Below the pieces are notes generated by a model, which was not told where the DNA came from, ran no database searches, and saw only the letters and a list, made by a program, of their open reading frames with translations. Of a DNA stretch of 58,882 nt, positions 24,375-37,500 are shown in pieces. The position numbers and the translations under genes were made by a program. The first letter of the stretch is position 1, and every line of letters begins with the position of its first letter. The DNA comes from Klebsormidium nitens (taxonomy: Eukaryota > Streptophyta > Klebsormidiophyceae > Klebsormidiales > Klebsormidiaceae). The stretch spans positions 1 through 58,882 of the forward strand of contig DF237487.1 in the NCBI GenBank assembly GCA_000708835.1, given 5' to 3'.

Positions 24375-25575
24375 GGCTGCGCTCTCAGAGGGAAAGCTTT
24401 TGCTGGCGCTGTTGGAAAGGGATGCAGGTTTGCGGAGGATTGTGCGTTTTGCAATGCTTTACGAATGCAGGGTGAAGTATGCATGTGAACTGCTCTAATT
24501 GGCCTTGGATCAGTGTTCATCCAATACGTACCATTGGCAAAAGACTGCTCATGAGAGCTGCTGGCAGATTCAAGGCCCCTTGATAGGTAACTGTACGTAC
24601 AGTGTACGTACAAATAGCCGCTATTTATAGCGGGCCCCATTAGCAGCCGCAGGCCCTTCCTCCAGCTCAAACTTCACGCCACTCAGAGTCAGAAGCTGAG
24701 ATCCTCGGAGTGGCCAGCGTGCCAGAGGGGATGCAAGAATCATAAGCTATGGGCGCCGAGTACGGGTGTCAGGAGTCAGGAGTCAGGACAGCGCGGTACA
24801 CTGTACTACCGTTCGGTAAGCACGGCACGTAGCGTCCAAGGTACCGAATAGGTACAGGAGCTTCTGATCTTCTGAAATCGTCTGTCAGCCGTCCCCTTCA
24901 GGATCCGACGGCGCCCATGCAGTAGACATCGGATGTCAGTACTTTCCATCATGACCGCATCTGAGATTCTCGGGTGTCAGCGGATTTAACGGTCCCTGCC
25001 AGCAACTTATGCTAGGGAGCAGTAAATGCACTTGGGTCCGTATACCGTACGCCGGAAAGCCAGTAAGTTGGTCCGAGATACCTATAGGAACGCCGGAGCT
25101 GCTTCATGCGTTTTCAAACTCGACGCAGTGACATGCATGTGGCACCATCCGGATCGCCGCCTTGGCGGCAAGGCCCGGCCAAACTCTTGTGGTTTTCAAA
25201 AGAGCTGCACTGCAGTCGATCGCGTTAGTATTGTGATCCGGCCGTTGGCCTGGCTTGACCATCTGCCGCTATTATTTGGCTAGCCTAGCCTGGTCATGCA
25301 ATCTGTCAAGCTAGGCTAGGGCCGGATCGACTGAGAAATCCTTGAGGGTTCGAGCTGACGTCGCTCAAGCGTTCCAGAGCAGGCGGCCAAAGTCACCCGG
25401 CTTCAATCACGGCCTTAATCGTCTTTTCTAGTAGAGAGGGAAACGATCCGGCATGCCGTAACAGCGCGAAAACAACAATATGTTGTCCAATCATTTCGCG
25501 AGATCCCAAGCAATGATCTCATGCTCATATTCAAGGCAATGTCCGTCCAAGCTGACCGTCGTGCACTTGCGTTGA
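24375..25575. other. Promoter of the dirigent-like gene and spacer
   Basis: The dirigent-like gene is transcribed leftward from here; no clear TATA box was assigned. The spacer contains a short gtcaggagtcagg tandem (about 24768-24788) and a ten-base inverted repeat CTAGCCTAGC / GCTAGGCTAG at about 25280-25319. No gene is supported. Confidence 0.4.
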
Positions 25576-28500
25576 TTAGTCCAAAAGCATCGTGCTAGAA
25601 CCTCCCTCAAGCCCGCCCCCTTCGCTACCAGACCCAAACGCCACGGCATCGAGCATCACCTCTGCTGCTGCTGCGAAACTAGCGTGCTTTGACAGCATTG
25701 CTTGTACCGACCACTGCTGGTTCCCATCTCCGCTTCTCAAAGGCATTACTTCCGTCATTGAGTAGCTTCCATCCCGAGCGTATAAGTTTGCGGCCGCCGA
25801 GCAGAGCACCGTCTTCTGTAACTCTTCGAGGTACATGGCGTCACTCCATCCCTGGAACACGAGGCACGGGGCGATTGATGTCAGTGGAAATCGGCAACGG
25901 ACTGTCTGAGCAAGTCCTATCCATTGAAAGAGACGTTGGTTTTTCGAAGTCGAGCAAGCGGCCAGTGCTCCACCAATCCGAAAGCAAGGCTTCCTACCAC
26001 TCTTGCCGAATTCAAGTGCGGGCCAGGGGCTTTATCCCTTTGCAAATGCCCCAACTAACGAAAGATGTTCTGAGACTCCTGAGGGTCCCGGAACGCGCAC
26101 GTGGCGCGATCTGAAAGTGCGCTTTCGAAGCTGTATCAAGTAGCCCTCTCGTGCATGATACAGTGTTCTCAGAAAAGCTCTCATTGTTCTCCTTGAAAGA
26201 CCGTTTTGAAGACCCGCTGTATCTTAGAACTTCAGTATGGTGAAGCACATATCCCAATGTCAAGGGGAGGACAGATCGTGTCTTCCAAACGCTTAAAGCT
26301 GACTTGACAAACGACCGCGAACACACCAAATGAGGCCACTTATCTCTTTGTCGGCAGCTCCAAGGCAAAATGAGAAGAAAAGTCTTCCATGCCTTCCTCC
26401 AATCAACGACATAAGCCGTTTCTTCCAAAAGCCACGTTCCACTAGCTTCGTCTCGGGAAAGAGTTTGACAATCTAACAACAAGAGTATTGCTCTGCAAGC
26501 CCCAGATGTTGGGAGGCAGAGCGGACGGCTGTAAGAACTTTTGGTAAGGCATTGGAAGCAACAAGTTCATCAACCAGTAGACACGGGTCTTCCCACACAC
26601 GCATGATAAAAGTCGAACTGCAATCATGGGCTTACCTCGCTGACGTAAGCTTTTTGAAATGCCAGCCAATCGTCCAAGCTGGCCGCCTTAAGCCAGGCCC
26701 TCTCGACCAGTGCCCGGTTCTCCGCAACGAACGACGGCCCTGCCAGAGAGAATGCCTCGAAAGCGGCCGGTACTACCCCCCGGTCGCCTTTTAGAAGCTC
26801 TTCAATGAGTTGCGCGGGGGGGAGGGGGCGCCCGGAAGACACGCCGTGTTCCACCTGAGGAGCAATTTAGGATTACGGTTTTGTGGTGTACTTCCTGGTT
26901 CAGGGAGAACGCCCGGGACGATTCCCCGGTCGCCTTTGAGAGGCTCCTCAACGAGTTGCGCGGGGGAAAGGGGGCGCCCGGGACAAACTCCGTTTCCCAC
27001 CTGAGAATCAGATTCTCAGGGGTTTATCTTTCAGAGAATTTGAGACTGAACAATTCCTTCTCGGCCAGTGAGAACGCCTCGAGAGCGGCCGGTACAACCC
27101 CCCGGTCGCCCTTGAGGAGCTCCTCGACGAGTTGCGCGGGAGGAAGGGGACGCCCGGAACACACGCCGTTTCCACCTGGGGAGCTTTTGACGGTTTTAGG
27201 ACGTTGCTTGGGATTCTGGGGGCCCTTAACCGGGCCAGCTTCTACCTCCATAAAACCTTAAGAAGGGCAACAAACGTCACACGGAGAATCAGGAGCAGAT
27301 TGTTAAAAAAACCCAAAACTTGACGCTTACCTGCAGATCGATAAGCCCTATTCGCCGGTCCAATGTATCCAAAAGTGCCTCCGTTTTCGCAGTTCTAGGC
27401 GCCGCCAGCCTGGCCAGCTTTTCCACGCACAGCTGGAGCCGGAGCTGCGCTTCGGACACGGACGGCAGCTCCTCGGTGCCGCTGATCGACGCCAGAGTGT
27501 CCGCAGCGTCCGAGAACTCCTGCTGTCCAACTGCAAAGGGCGAAGCTCCCTCGAATCCTCTTCCTAGTAGTTTTGTGGTCTCTGACTGATTTTCTCCGGG
27601 TATCTTTCCAAACCGATGGCAGCTCGTCGGTGTCGTTTAAGTGTCCGCAGCGCCCGCATATGTTCTGGCCATTAGCAAAAAGCATTGTCTCCTCACATGT
27701 TCACCTTCATTCCGCTGAATAAAACTTCCTCATAAACGGAGGGCCGCTGACGGTAGACAAGTCCGAACCTTTTTAAGAAGTCTACTGCACGACTGAAGAG
27801 TTCGCATCAATATTCGATAAGGCAACTCTTCATGAACTGTGCATCCGGGAAAAGGATGGCTCAGCCTCGGACATTGCGGTTATATCCATCATCCGTATAG
27901 TTAGATTTTCCAGACTGTAGGTGTGACCAGCAATCATGTTCTTTTGACTGAGAGATCCTCCAAAGTTCACGCCAAAAAGAGTGTCATGGCAAGCCTCACT
28001 TTCGTGGAGCCACCGTAGCCGCGGCCGCCCCTCCAAGAAGCGCCCGAGCTCCCTCCCAAACCCTTGGTCGCCAAACCGCAAAAGCCGCGACTCCTCTCTC
28101 TGCGCTAAGCACCGCTCGAAGACGAACAGCGAGAAGCGGCCTTCAGACGCGGCGGGGGGGTCGGCCTTCATGTAGTCCAGCAGTCGGGCATCGTCCCCCC
28201 GGTCCTCGCAAATGTCGGCTAATACCTGCAGAGGGGGGTTGCTTATCTGGTGATGGAAGGGTAACGAATTCCTCTAGGCAACTTCCGCTTGGTAAACATG
28301 ATTCTGGAGTACCAAGTGAGCCTTTAATGAACCAACTTGGTTACACATGCGGTACGACTGGTAGCGACCGCATGACTTTGTTGGATGTAGAGTCGACAGT
28401 TGCGGCAGAAAAGGGAAAGAGGGCGTCAAGGGACCGGTCACCCTAAGCGACGGTCTGGCCGCGACTCCGCTCTAAGTGTCCCCCAAAAATCACGTGGTCC

Positions 28501-31500
28501 TAAGTTCGCAGCAACAACCAACAACACCTCAGTCTTTGCGCTGGACTGTGTGCCTAGATGAATTTCCGTTAGTAAGCTCTCCTACCGCCCTCTCGCAAGC
28601 TCGTCTCAATGCAGCCGTGCTTTTTGGCGGCTGCCGCCAGCTATAGATACTACAAGCATCTAGGCCCTTTCATTCTAAACAAGCCTGCCATACAAATGGT
28701 AGCATACGCAAGCCTTCATTCGAATCGAAATTCATGGAAGATTAGAGAGAGCAAGCTCACCTCGAAGCAGCCGTGCTTTTTGGCGACCGCCGCAAGGTAC
28801 GCGTACTCGCGGGTGGTCGCCCGGGCCCTCTCGACCTCTGATCCCGGCCCCGATTGGTCTCCGCCAGGGACAGCTGTCGCCGCGCCACGGACGAAGTGCA
28901 GCTGCGCGCGGAGGAGGACGTCCCGACGCGCAGCATACTCCTGCGAATAGACACGTGGCTTGTTTTGAGGGGGTATCATTTGGCGGAACACCGGAGGGAC
29001 TGTCGTACTTACGAAGTTAGAGTGGAAGAGTCGCCGTGAATCGACGACTGCGAAGGATCTGGTGACGTCGGGGTATGCTCATGTGGAGTCTAACGAACGG
29101 CTCACGTGCTGGCGGCAAGCTGACGCTTAAAGAGGGCGTCAGATTTCAAGGAACACTCGTGCGTCTGAGTCCTGAAGGAAATTCTCATCTGACGGACCAG
29201 GTTCCATCTCAAGAACTGTCTCCAGCGACCAACTTGGCTCTGTGGGCACTTTGCTGGTCGCCGAGGGGGAACCGGTAGCCCCCGACGCCCTCTTTAAGCT
29301 GACGTCTCCTCCTGTTTATGGGTGAGCGTGTCACCCTTCCCTCGTGACATGGCAGAGACCTTCTTTCACACAGTACGGCCTCTTTCCTTCTATGATGCTG
29401 GAGAAGCACTCCCTTGTGCTTCCGGCAAAAGTTTCACAGAACGGCAGACTAGTCCAGAATATGACGTCGCGCTGCCCTTTTCCCGTGACATTCAGAAGAG
29501 TTTCACAGGAGCAAAAGACTTATGAGGACGTCAAAATCTGCGAGTTCTACCAAAACGCGGAAACCCCTCACCTTCCGCGCCCCGATGACGTCAGCCCTCC
29601 CCCCGGCTTGCAGCGTGGCCTCGAGCGACTCTCTGTGGCCGTCCAGCAGCATCTCCCCGAGCGATCTCAGCCGTTGATTGATCAGGGGCACCAGGGAGGG
29701 GTTCGAGGACGCCGCTCTAGTTTGGACGTCCGAAGCGAGGCGGCAGAGCGTCCAGAGGCCGTCCAAAACTGGGGGAGAAGCGGTCCAGGGAAGACCCGGG
29801 ATTGATTCGAAACTGCAAATACGATGGATGGAGAAAGGGTCTCAATGCAAGCGTGAGCGACCAAAAACCCTACTTAAGCCCATTCAAACTTGGAGAGGAG
29901 TTGGGCGAGAAAAGAACCGGGCTGTAGCCGGAAGTGCGATTAAAAAAGCTGTTGACTCAGGAAACAAGTCGAGGCAATGCGGACTTGTCCAAAACGCCGC
30001 GGAACAATCCAGGGCCCAAGGCAGATACTGCCTACAGAAGTCGTACGCAGCTCAGAGGGGTGAAGGCAGTCCTTTTCAAAACGGAGCTTGACACAGGGAA
30101 GTCTGAAAGGGCCGTCCGAAATAAAGGGCAAAGGAACCAAGAAGCATCAGGGGGCTGGAGCAACCATACGCGAGGATCAATTTAAAGATGTCAATCTCAA
30201 CCATCACAGACGTCACACAGTTTCAACGACCGCAGAATGCTGGAAATCAGGATGGAGGATAAAGCGAATGTGTCACCTGCTTGCGTGCGCGTCTCTGGTC
30301 TTTCTCGCCGCCTCCACGACCCGCCCCGCAGCGTCCATCAGCTCGCACACCCGCTCCGCCTGGAGCCGCAGCGGCGCCTGGCTGACGTCAGCGAAGCAGG
30401 CGGCGGCGGCGTGTGACGTCAGGCTCGAGAAGAAGCTGCAACGAAAACGAGGAAGTTAGGGTTGTAGTACACTAAAGCAGGTGCTTGATGGTGACTCAAA
30501 AGACGGAGCGGTGCTTATGCGATTGAAGGACGTTGTAATCGTTGGATATGGAAAAACGCCGTACAAGCCTCTGTCAGAGCTCTTTCAGTGGGGACCGCTC
30601 GATGGAAAAAGGCGCAAGTAATCAACCCCCATAGAGTTCAGTGGGCACTCTCAATCTAGGGCATGTAACGTCAGCACGCAGCTCCCTCTTCACAAGGTTC
30701 CAGACTTAAGAATTCTCAAAACACGTGCTGAAAGGGTCATTGGAAAACGCCGAAAACGACGAGACAACGGCGTTTTCTTGAGAAATCGAATAATCAGATG
30801 AAGAGTACCGACGAGGTACAACTGTCGAAGTGCTGAAGAGCGGAGTGGTACATGGGCACTGCACAACCGACTTCGTAGTGTAACCAACAATCGACGACGA
30901 TTTGAGCATTTCATCTCCAGAGTCGACTGATGATGCTGGCTGGCTCGAGCTGACCGACGAAACCTCTGACACAATGAAGCCGGTTTCTAGAAAGTTCCCT
31001 CAGCCTACAAGTGGAAACGAGAGTGCCCAGACCGGTAACGCTGTGGCTAGCTCGTGTTCACACGTCATTGTTGACAAGTTGCCAATTCTTGTATTCCCAG
31101 CCAGCAAATAACAGTGCAAGCTGCTCGACAGACCCCCAGCGCAAAGAACCAATCAAACAACAGAGGAAGAATTCAAAAGGATGCAGCAAATCACGTCACA
31201 GCCTTCTTGGATGGAGCACATGGCGAGGTGGTACGTAAAGACACGCTGTCTTTACTTCATAGTCTCACGTTGACAAAGTCTGGTCGAGTTTGATGATGCG
31301 ACTTGCTGGCGTCGTGAGAGGCACACCCGAAAGCTACATTTGCACCAAAGCGATTGGAGAGACTATATTCCAAGACGCAGAAACAGACCCTCATCCACCA
31401 AAGGCTCAGGGACCCGTCATGGGTGCAACGGTGACGTATTGCTTGAAGACTTCGTAAGATGCATCGAGTGGATCATGCGTAGAGACGTACGATGCAAAAG

Positions 31501-34500
31501 ACGCAACCGTTTGAACGCAGTGGAAGACGTCCAACCGGAGAAGGCAAAAGGAGCATCCCGCAACAGTGGTAAATCACGTCTTACAGATTTGACATTTAAA
31601 GGGCTGGCTCAAGGAGCACACACATCCAAAACGACGACGTCTTAGCGCTCCAAACCGACTCTCCGACAGAAGAAACAGGCGAAGCTAAACATAACGGCGG
31701 CTTTCTTGATGAGGTCGGAGTTCTAAATGATTGGAAAAAAGTAGGTCAGCCTTGACGCAAAAAGTGGTTCTGTAGCCACGCGTTGAAAAATGACGACAAT
31801 GTCAAATTTCGCGAGCCCATCATTACCATTGACCATCTCAAATCCACGTGAGTGCAACGTGCATTGAGAAGGAAGCAGCAGAGGGCAATCTGAAACCAAA
31901 GCAACTTGTACCTGATCCTTTGTCCCTCGGCCCTCAGGAACTGGAAAGGGCAAGTGTTACAGTGCCAGACGCTGACAGTTACGCACAAAAGAACCTTCTT
32001 ACAGTGCCCCGAACTGTGATCCAAGCTTGCGACGGCACACCTTAGATCCAAGTCGACATACATCGAGTGGCCCTCAAACCAGATTGTTTGTTGAATAGAA
32101 CATCTCGTGAAGAGAATTACGCTTAATCGTTCGCGGAAGCAGGTCCGTGCACATGAAGATGCTCGAACACAAGACACCTGGCTCAATCGTAGACCTGCGC
32201 CTGATGTGGCGAAAAAGCTGCCAGTAGACCATCAATGCCAATCGAGCGCCTCATGCTTGCCTTCTCCCTAAAGACGTCGGTGAACTGCACGCATTCTTCC
32301 TGCTTGCAGATGCGAAGGCTCCGCCACTAGACGACAAGCCATTTAGTTGCTTCTGAAGAAACGAGGGATAATAAGAGAAGACTGAAAAAGAACAGACAAC
32401 TTGATGATTCTCTAAGCACGTGACTTTGCAAGCGAGTCTCTCGTTGGAATGTCAAATATCACAAAAGGCACGACATACGTGCTCAAACGGCGCCACCCTA
32501 GCAGAACGAGACAACAGCACTTCACAAAACCATTGCAAGTGGACAAGGGGTACCGAAAAGAGGTACGGCGTCGGCAGCGGCGCACCCCGGAAATGTGCCC
32601 GGAACGTCAGACAAATAAACTCAAGATGAAAGAAAGATTTTGGAATTCTCGAGAGATCAGCTTCTTTGTGAAACGACGCTGTTGACTGGCTCGAGCTCAT
32701 GAATGAGGCGTCTGACACGGCTGAGAAGCTTTCCGTCCACCTACGCATGACAGCAAGAACTTTTCAATTCGATGAGACTGTGGCTGGCTGGCTGGCTGGC
32801 TGGCTCAAACGGCTCAAATCATCAAGGCACTACTGGCAACATTGTCATAGTTTACATTCACGGCCAGCACACATTGATACGAGCTACTGCCCTGTTCAAC
32901 AGAGCTACATCGTAGAGTAACCAACCCATTACAAAAGCAAAATTGCATCCCGGTCTTGTCGGATCCTAGCCAACCAGTCTTATCGTGGCCACATCCGAAC
33001 CATGACACGTAATCTTCAGTCCATGTTCTGAGACCGACAACCACTCTTGTGAGTCCTTGAAGTCTCGCTGGCTTAAATGTCAGTAAGAGAGGCAGATCAG
33101 GAAGAGACGCCTGCACCAAAACGCTTAATGTGTTGCAGTTGGCAGCGGTTCCAATCAAGCAGCAATCAGTACGAGTAATTTTTTCGAACAGTAGTCGCCC
33201 AGCATAGCTGTAACTCGACAGTGACTTTTAGTACGTAAGCAGACCAAACGCTTTCCAGAACGTAGTTCAGGAGCGATCCTACACAACTCGACACGGTCGT
33301 CGAGTGGTTCGCGCCATCATGACTCAGCATAACAAGCAGAAGCACCAGTATTCGAACGTTACTAATAAGAAGTAGTGAGTGGTAGTGGCGACCATCGAAA
33401 AGCGTCAAATGAGCCCTAGTTCAACCTGCGATGCTGCTTTTGAGCATGACTTGCACTACCAGCGCTGCAGGAACCCCTTTGAGGCCAAATAGCGTCAGAA
33501 GCACAAGAAGACTGTTGCCGAAAAGGCGGCAAGTCGGACGTTGTCGTACTTTCAGGGCAGCTCTCACGACCACTTTCCATGATTCACCCGGGAACGCGCG
33601 ATTGTGCAAGCTGCGAAGTACCAAGGCCACCACACAAGCGAAAGCAACGTCGTCATTGCAGTCATTGGGTTTGCAGATTACAGCAGATCAGGTAGGCGCG
33701 CAACTGTGCAAGCCTCTCATAGGAGATTCTTGACTCTTGCTCAGGAACATAGAAGCACAACATCGGATCCGTATGGGGCTCAGCGCAAAGCCCGAATGCA
33801 TCTGGCGAGAAACCAAAGCTTCGACGAACATCCTTTCCTCGTCAAGCTCCAACACTCAATTTCTTTTTTGGGTTCTTGACAACATCAGCAGGCGGTGCAA
33901 GAGGGACAATGGGAGCAGACAACTCCAAGATCTGAGTACGATGCATTTCAAAGGGCCTCAATAAACTCCTCGCTCTGTGACGTGCATGACGTCAAAAACA
34001 GGCTCGTCACAGCCCTGGTACCTGCTAAAGAGGTTGTGCCGGACTTGGAACCGCGACCTGAAATTTTGCTCCTCTGATCAAGCGCTGCCCCCTTATGCTG
34101 AGATAAGCGAACCACGACGTCAAACCTCCTTTACCAGAAGCTACTACAAGCAATAGGTCCACAGCAAGAGATGCGAACCCGGTGCGGGCTCAGGTACGCC
34201 AACGGTCTATACTAACGTATGACTTATGTCAGCTTCAACAACTCTCCACCGCCTCTTGTGAAATTTGAGGTGGACCGAACAGATTATACACCAGCCAGCG
34301 GTGGGATAGGCGGATGATGTACTTTCGAGTAGAAGACGCAGTTGCGTGGACGTGGCCGCAGACGACAAGGTGGAGAATGTAGAAGTAGCACCCCCAAATC
34401 CCGTAAAAGCACAAATCTACGAAGGTTACAGAACAAGGTGACAAGCTTAAGAAGCGCGCTCATACAAAAACCGTGGCCAGTCTAAGTGCTTCGAAGAAGT

Positions 34501-37500
34501 TCCTCTGGCAGAAGGCGGCAACCGAAGCTGACCAAAGAGCTTGGCAATCAGGACAAAACCCAGATTAAGGCGTCTGGCTCAAAGACACCCAACTTTGCGC
34601 GCACGGTCCTGATTTCACACAACGAGGCCAGCTTTCATTTGCAATTACAAGCGGTAGCCTCCCAAACTGCAGCAGTATGCCAGGACAAAAGAAACAGTCG
34701 CTCCTGACCGGGCAAGAGGCCACGTTGTGAGGCAGGAAAGGACGCTATGAACCATGTACCAGATACGGGCGGGAGTCTTCATCCAAGAAATGCAAGAAAA
34801 CTTTGCACACCACGCAATTTCTCAAACTCATGGTTCAGGCCCAAGAATTTGCCACTGACAACCTGCCAACAATCAGGCCCATCATGATCGACCATCGCCA
34901 ACAAGACCAATAGCAAACCTTGAATCGAGCAGGCGTTTAATACATTCTCAGGTGCCGCGCTAAAAACTGGGCTAAGGTTGTGCATCAGTGCTAGCATTGC
35001 ACAATAATCAGTAAACGCGGCCTTCGACGTTTAATCAGGCATCCGAGACAGAAGCAACCTTCTGGATATGGTGAACCAGAAGAAGAGCGCTTTGAGCTTT
35101 CTTTCCTCCTCTGCGAGGGGCACTTGACCTCGTTGTCGCAATCATACGTGATTTATAGATCAATTTGGGATTCGGAATACACTTCTAGACCGGAGGCTCA
35201 AGACAACGTGATCCCATCTGACGAAATTGACGTCAGAGGCACATCCCTCACAGCCCGACCCCCAGTTTGGAGGACGTCAAGTCATAATTATCGCGACACA
35301 GTAACACGTAGGTCCTGTTTCAAGTTCGTGCAAATTTTTGAGGATACCAAGACGAGCCACCTTCACGCCGCACCCTTTATCAGTAATCTACTCAAGCCAC
35401 GGATTGAGTCGGAAGTTTAAGTAACAGTGTTGAGAGGACCAGGCTTCCGTGGCGCTCACAGTGACCCAATACTGTTATCAAACCCTCAGGTCTATCACTA
35501 CCAAAATTTTGAGGATCGGACTTGCAGCCACCATTTACGTCATCTGACTGTCCCTTCAAAAATTGATCAGTGAGCGCCAAAAGCCGGTGCACTCCAGAGC
35601 ACTGGACAACACTCCACTCGAAGTCGAGCGCAATCGCCTACATTGCTTGTGAATCAAAGTTTGCTGCTATCCAGAAGGTTGGAACCAACTCATGCTTCCA
35701 AAGGTCATGCCTTTGAATCAAGATGGCCAACCGGAGCCCACCAAGCACCTGTTGCTCGCTTTCATAATAGTCGAGTCTGAGATTATCTGGTGACGCTGTA
35801 ATTGGCGACTGCTTCGGTGATTGCACCAAATACCAACGTTTAACAGGGCCGTCCTTGCCACAGAAGTAGGCCGCAACGAGAACCACATTGGGGACCGGAA
35901 ATTTGCCTTGCCGGTCAAGGCGACAAGGATGGAACTTGCAAAAAGGAACGCATCCGTCATTAGACCCGCTTTACTGCCAAGCAGACGGAGTCACACGCTG
36001 CAAACCTTACTGACCGCCAAACGCCAACAGGGGCAGCTGCTCACAAGCGATTTTGTAAGGTTCTTCGTTTAGTGTTGAGCAGCAAAGTATGGAGCTGATC
36101 CGCCAGGGCAATGCTCACGCACAAAAGGCATCAAAAAGTACATCGTGAAGTTCTGAGGCTCCGTTCACGACAATTTCAGCTGCGCAGGCTCAGGGGAGTC
36201 TCAAAGAAAGCAAAGTAGCCTTGTGCGTTTCATGCGAACAGGCTTGGCGGCGTCAACCGGTTCTTTACTGCCCGGTCAGAAGGACTGTAGCCTGAAGACG
36301 TTTTGGGGCGGGGGCTTACAGCTCGGCGTAGTATGACGAATTTCGTCAATCAAAATAAAAAAGCAGCCCCATCATGGCCCTTGACGTGGTGACAAAGCAT
36401 GCTTTTATGCTGAAAAAAGTGCCACCACTGTGCCAAAGCACAGTGCACATCTACCAGAAAGTATGAATCTGCAAATGGATACAAACGTGCACAGAGACCG
36501 ACAACGTGGGGAGCCACTCTATAGAAGCGGTGAACAGATACGAGAACTTGACAACGTTTAAGCAAACGGGCAGGAGTACTGCAGGAGTGCGGGTTGTACC
36601 CGCAACCGCCGAGAATATCGCCGTGCTTTTCGTCCTTCTTGACCAGGTATGGCCAGGTACCATACGCTAGTGGAGCAAAATGTCGAGCGCGTTGGATATG
36701 CAGCCGGATAGCCTCAATATACGGAAGGTTCGGCACTTTTCGAAGTACCTTGGATGATGATGAGAACCTACGTGACAAGATACTAAGCCAGTAGAGCTAA
36801 GCGAAAAGCCCTTACTCTTCCAGGCTCGAGACCCTAGTGTAGAACACCTCCACGCTGTCCCTTCCGCTGAGCGCCACGTGTCGCCTCAAGCCGCGCTCCC
36901 CCGCCGCCCTTACGACCGTCAGCGTGGCCTGTCCGGGGTCCGTTTCGGATGGTGTGAATGGGCCGGGTGCGGACTGCTGAGCGAAGTCGGACGCAGCGTT
37001 TTGGAACTCGCGCAGGGCCACGGCGGAGGCGATCTTTTCCGAATGCTCGAGGATCGCCGTGAGAGCTGGCAAGAGGGGTTTTGTTTGTTTCAGGACTCTC
37101 GACTTGTGCTGATGAGCCCTTTCACATGTTGGTGCTCGCGCAGAGGTCGGTAAGCTGTTAAAAACAAGCACCCCCAGATTGAACACAAACTCCCAAGAGT
37201 AACGGTAACAACTTCAACAAGCTCCGAAGAAAGGGGGCATTCTCACTGCTGATGTTCTGAGGCTCATCTGCCACCCCTAGTGTGAATACAAACTCCCAAG
37301 AGTAACAGTAAGAGCTTTAGTAAGCCTCAAAGAAAAGGGCTATTCTCATCGCTGGTGTTCTGCAGCTCATTTCTCACTCTGAAAATGAACTTCCAAGTTT
37401 GATATGTATACGAACTCCCAAGTGTAACGGTAGGAGCTTCTCAGTGAGCTCCAAAAAAAAGGGGTATTCTCACCGCTGGTGCTTCGCAGCTCATCTACCA

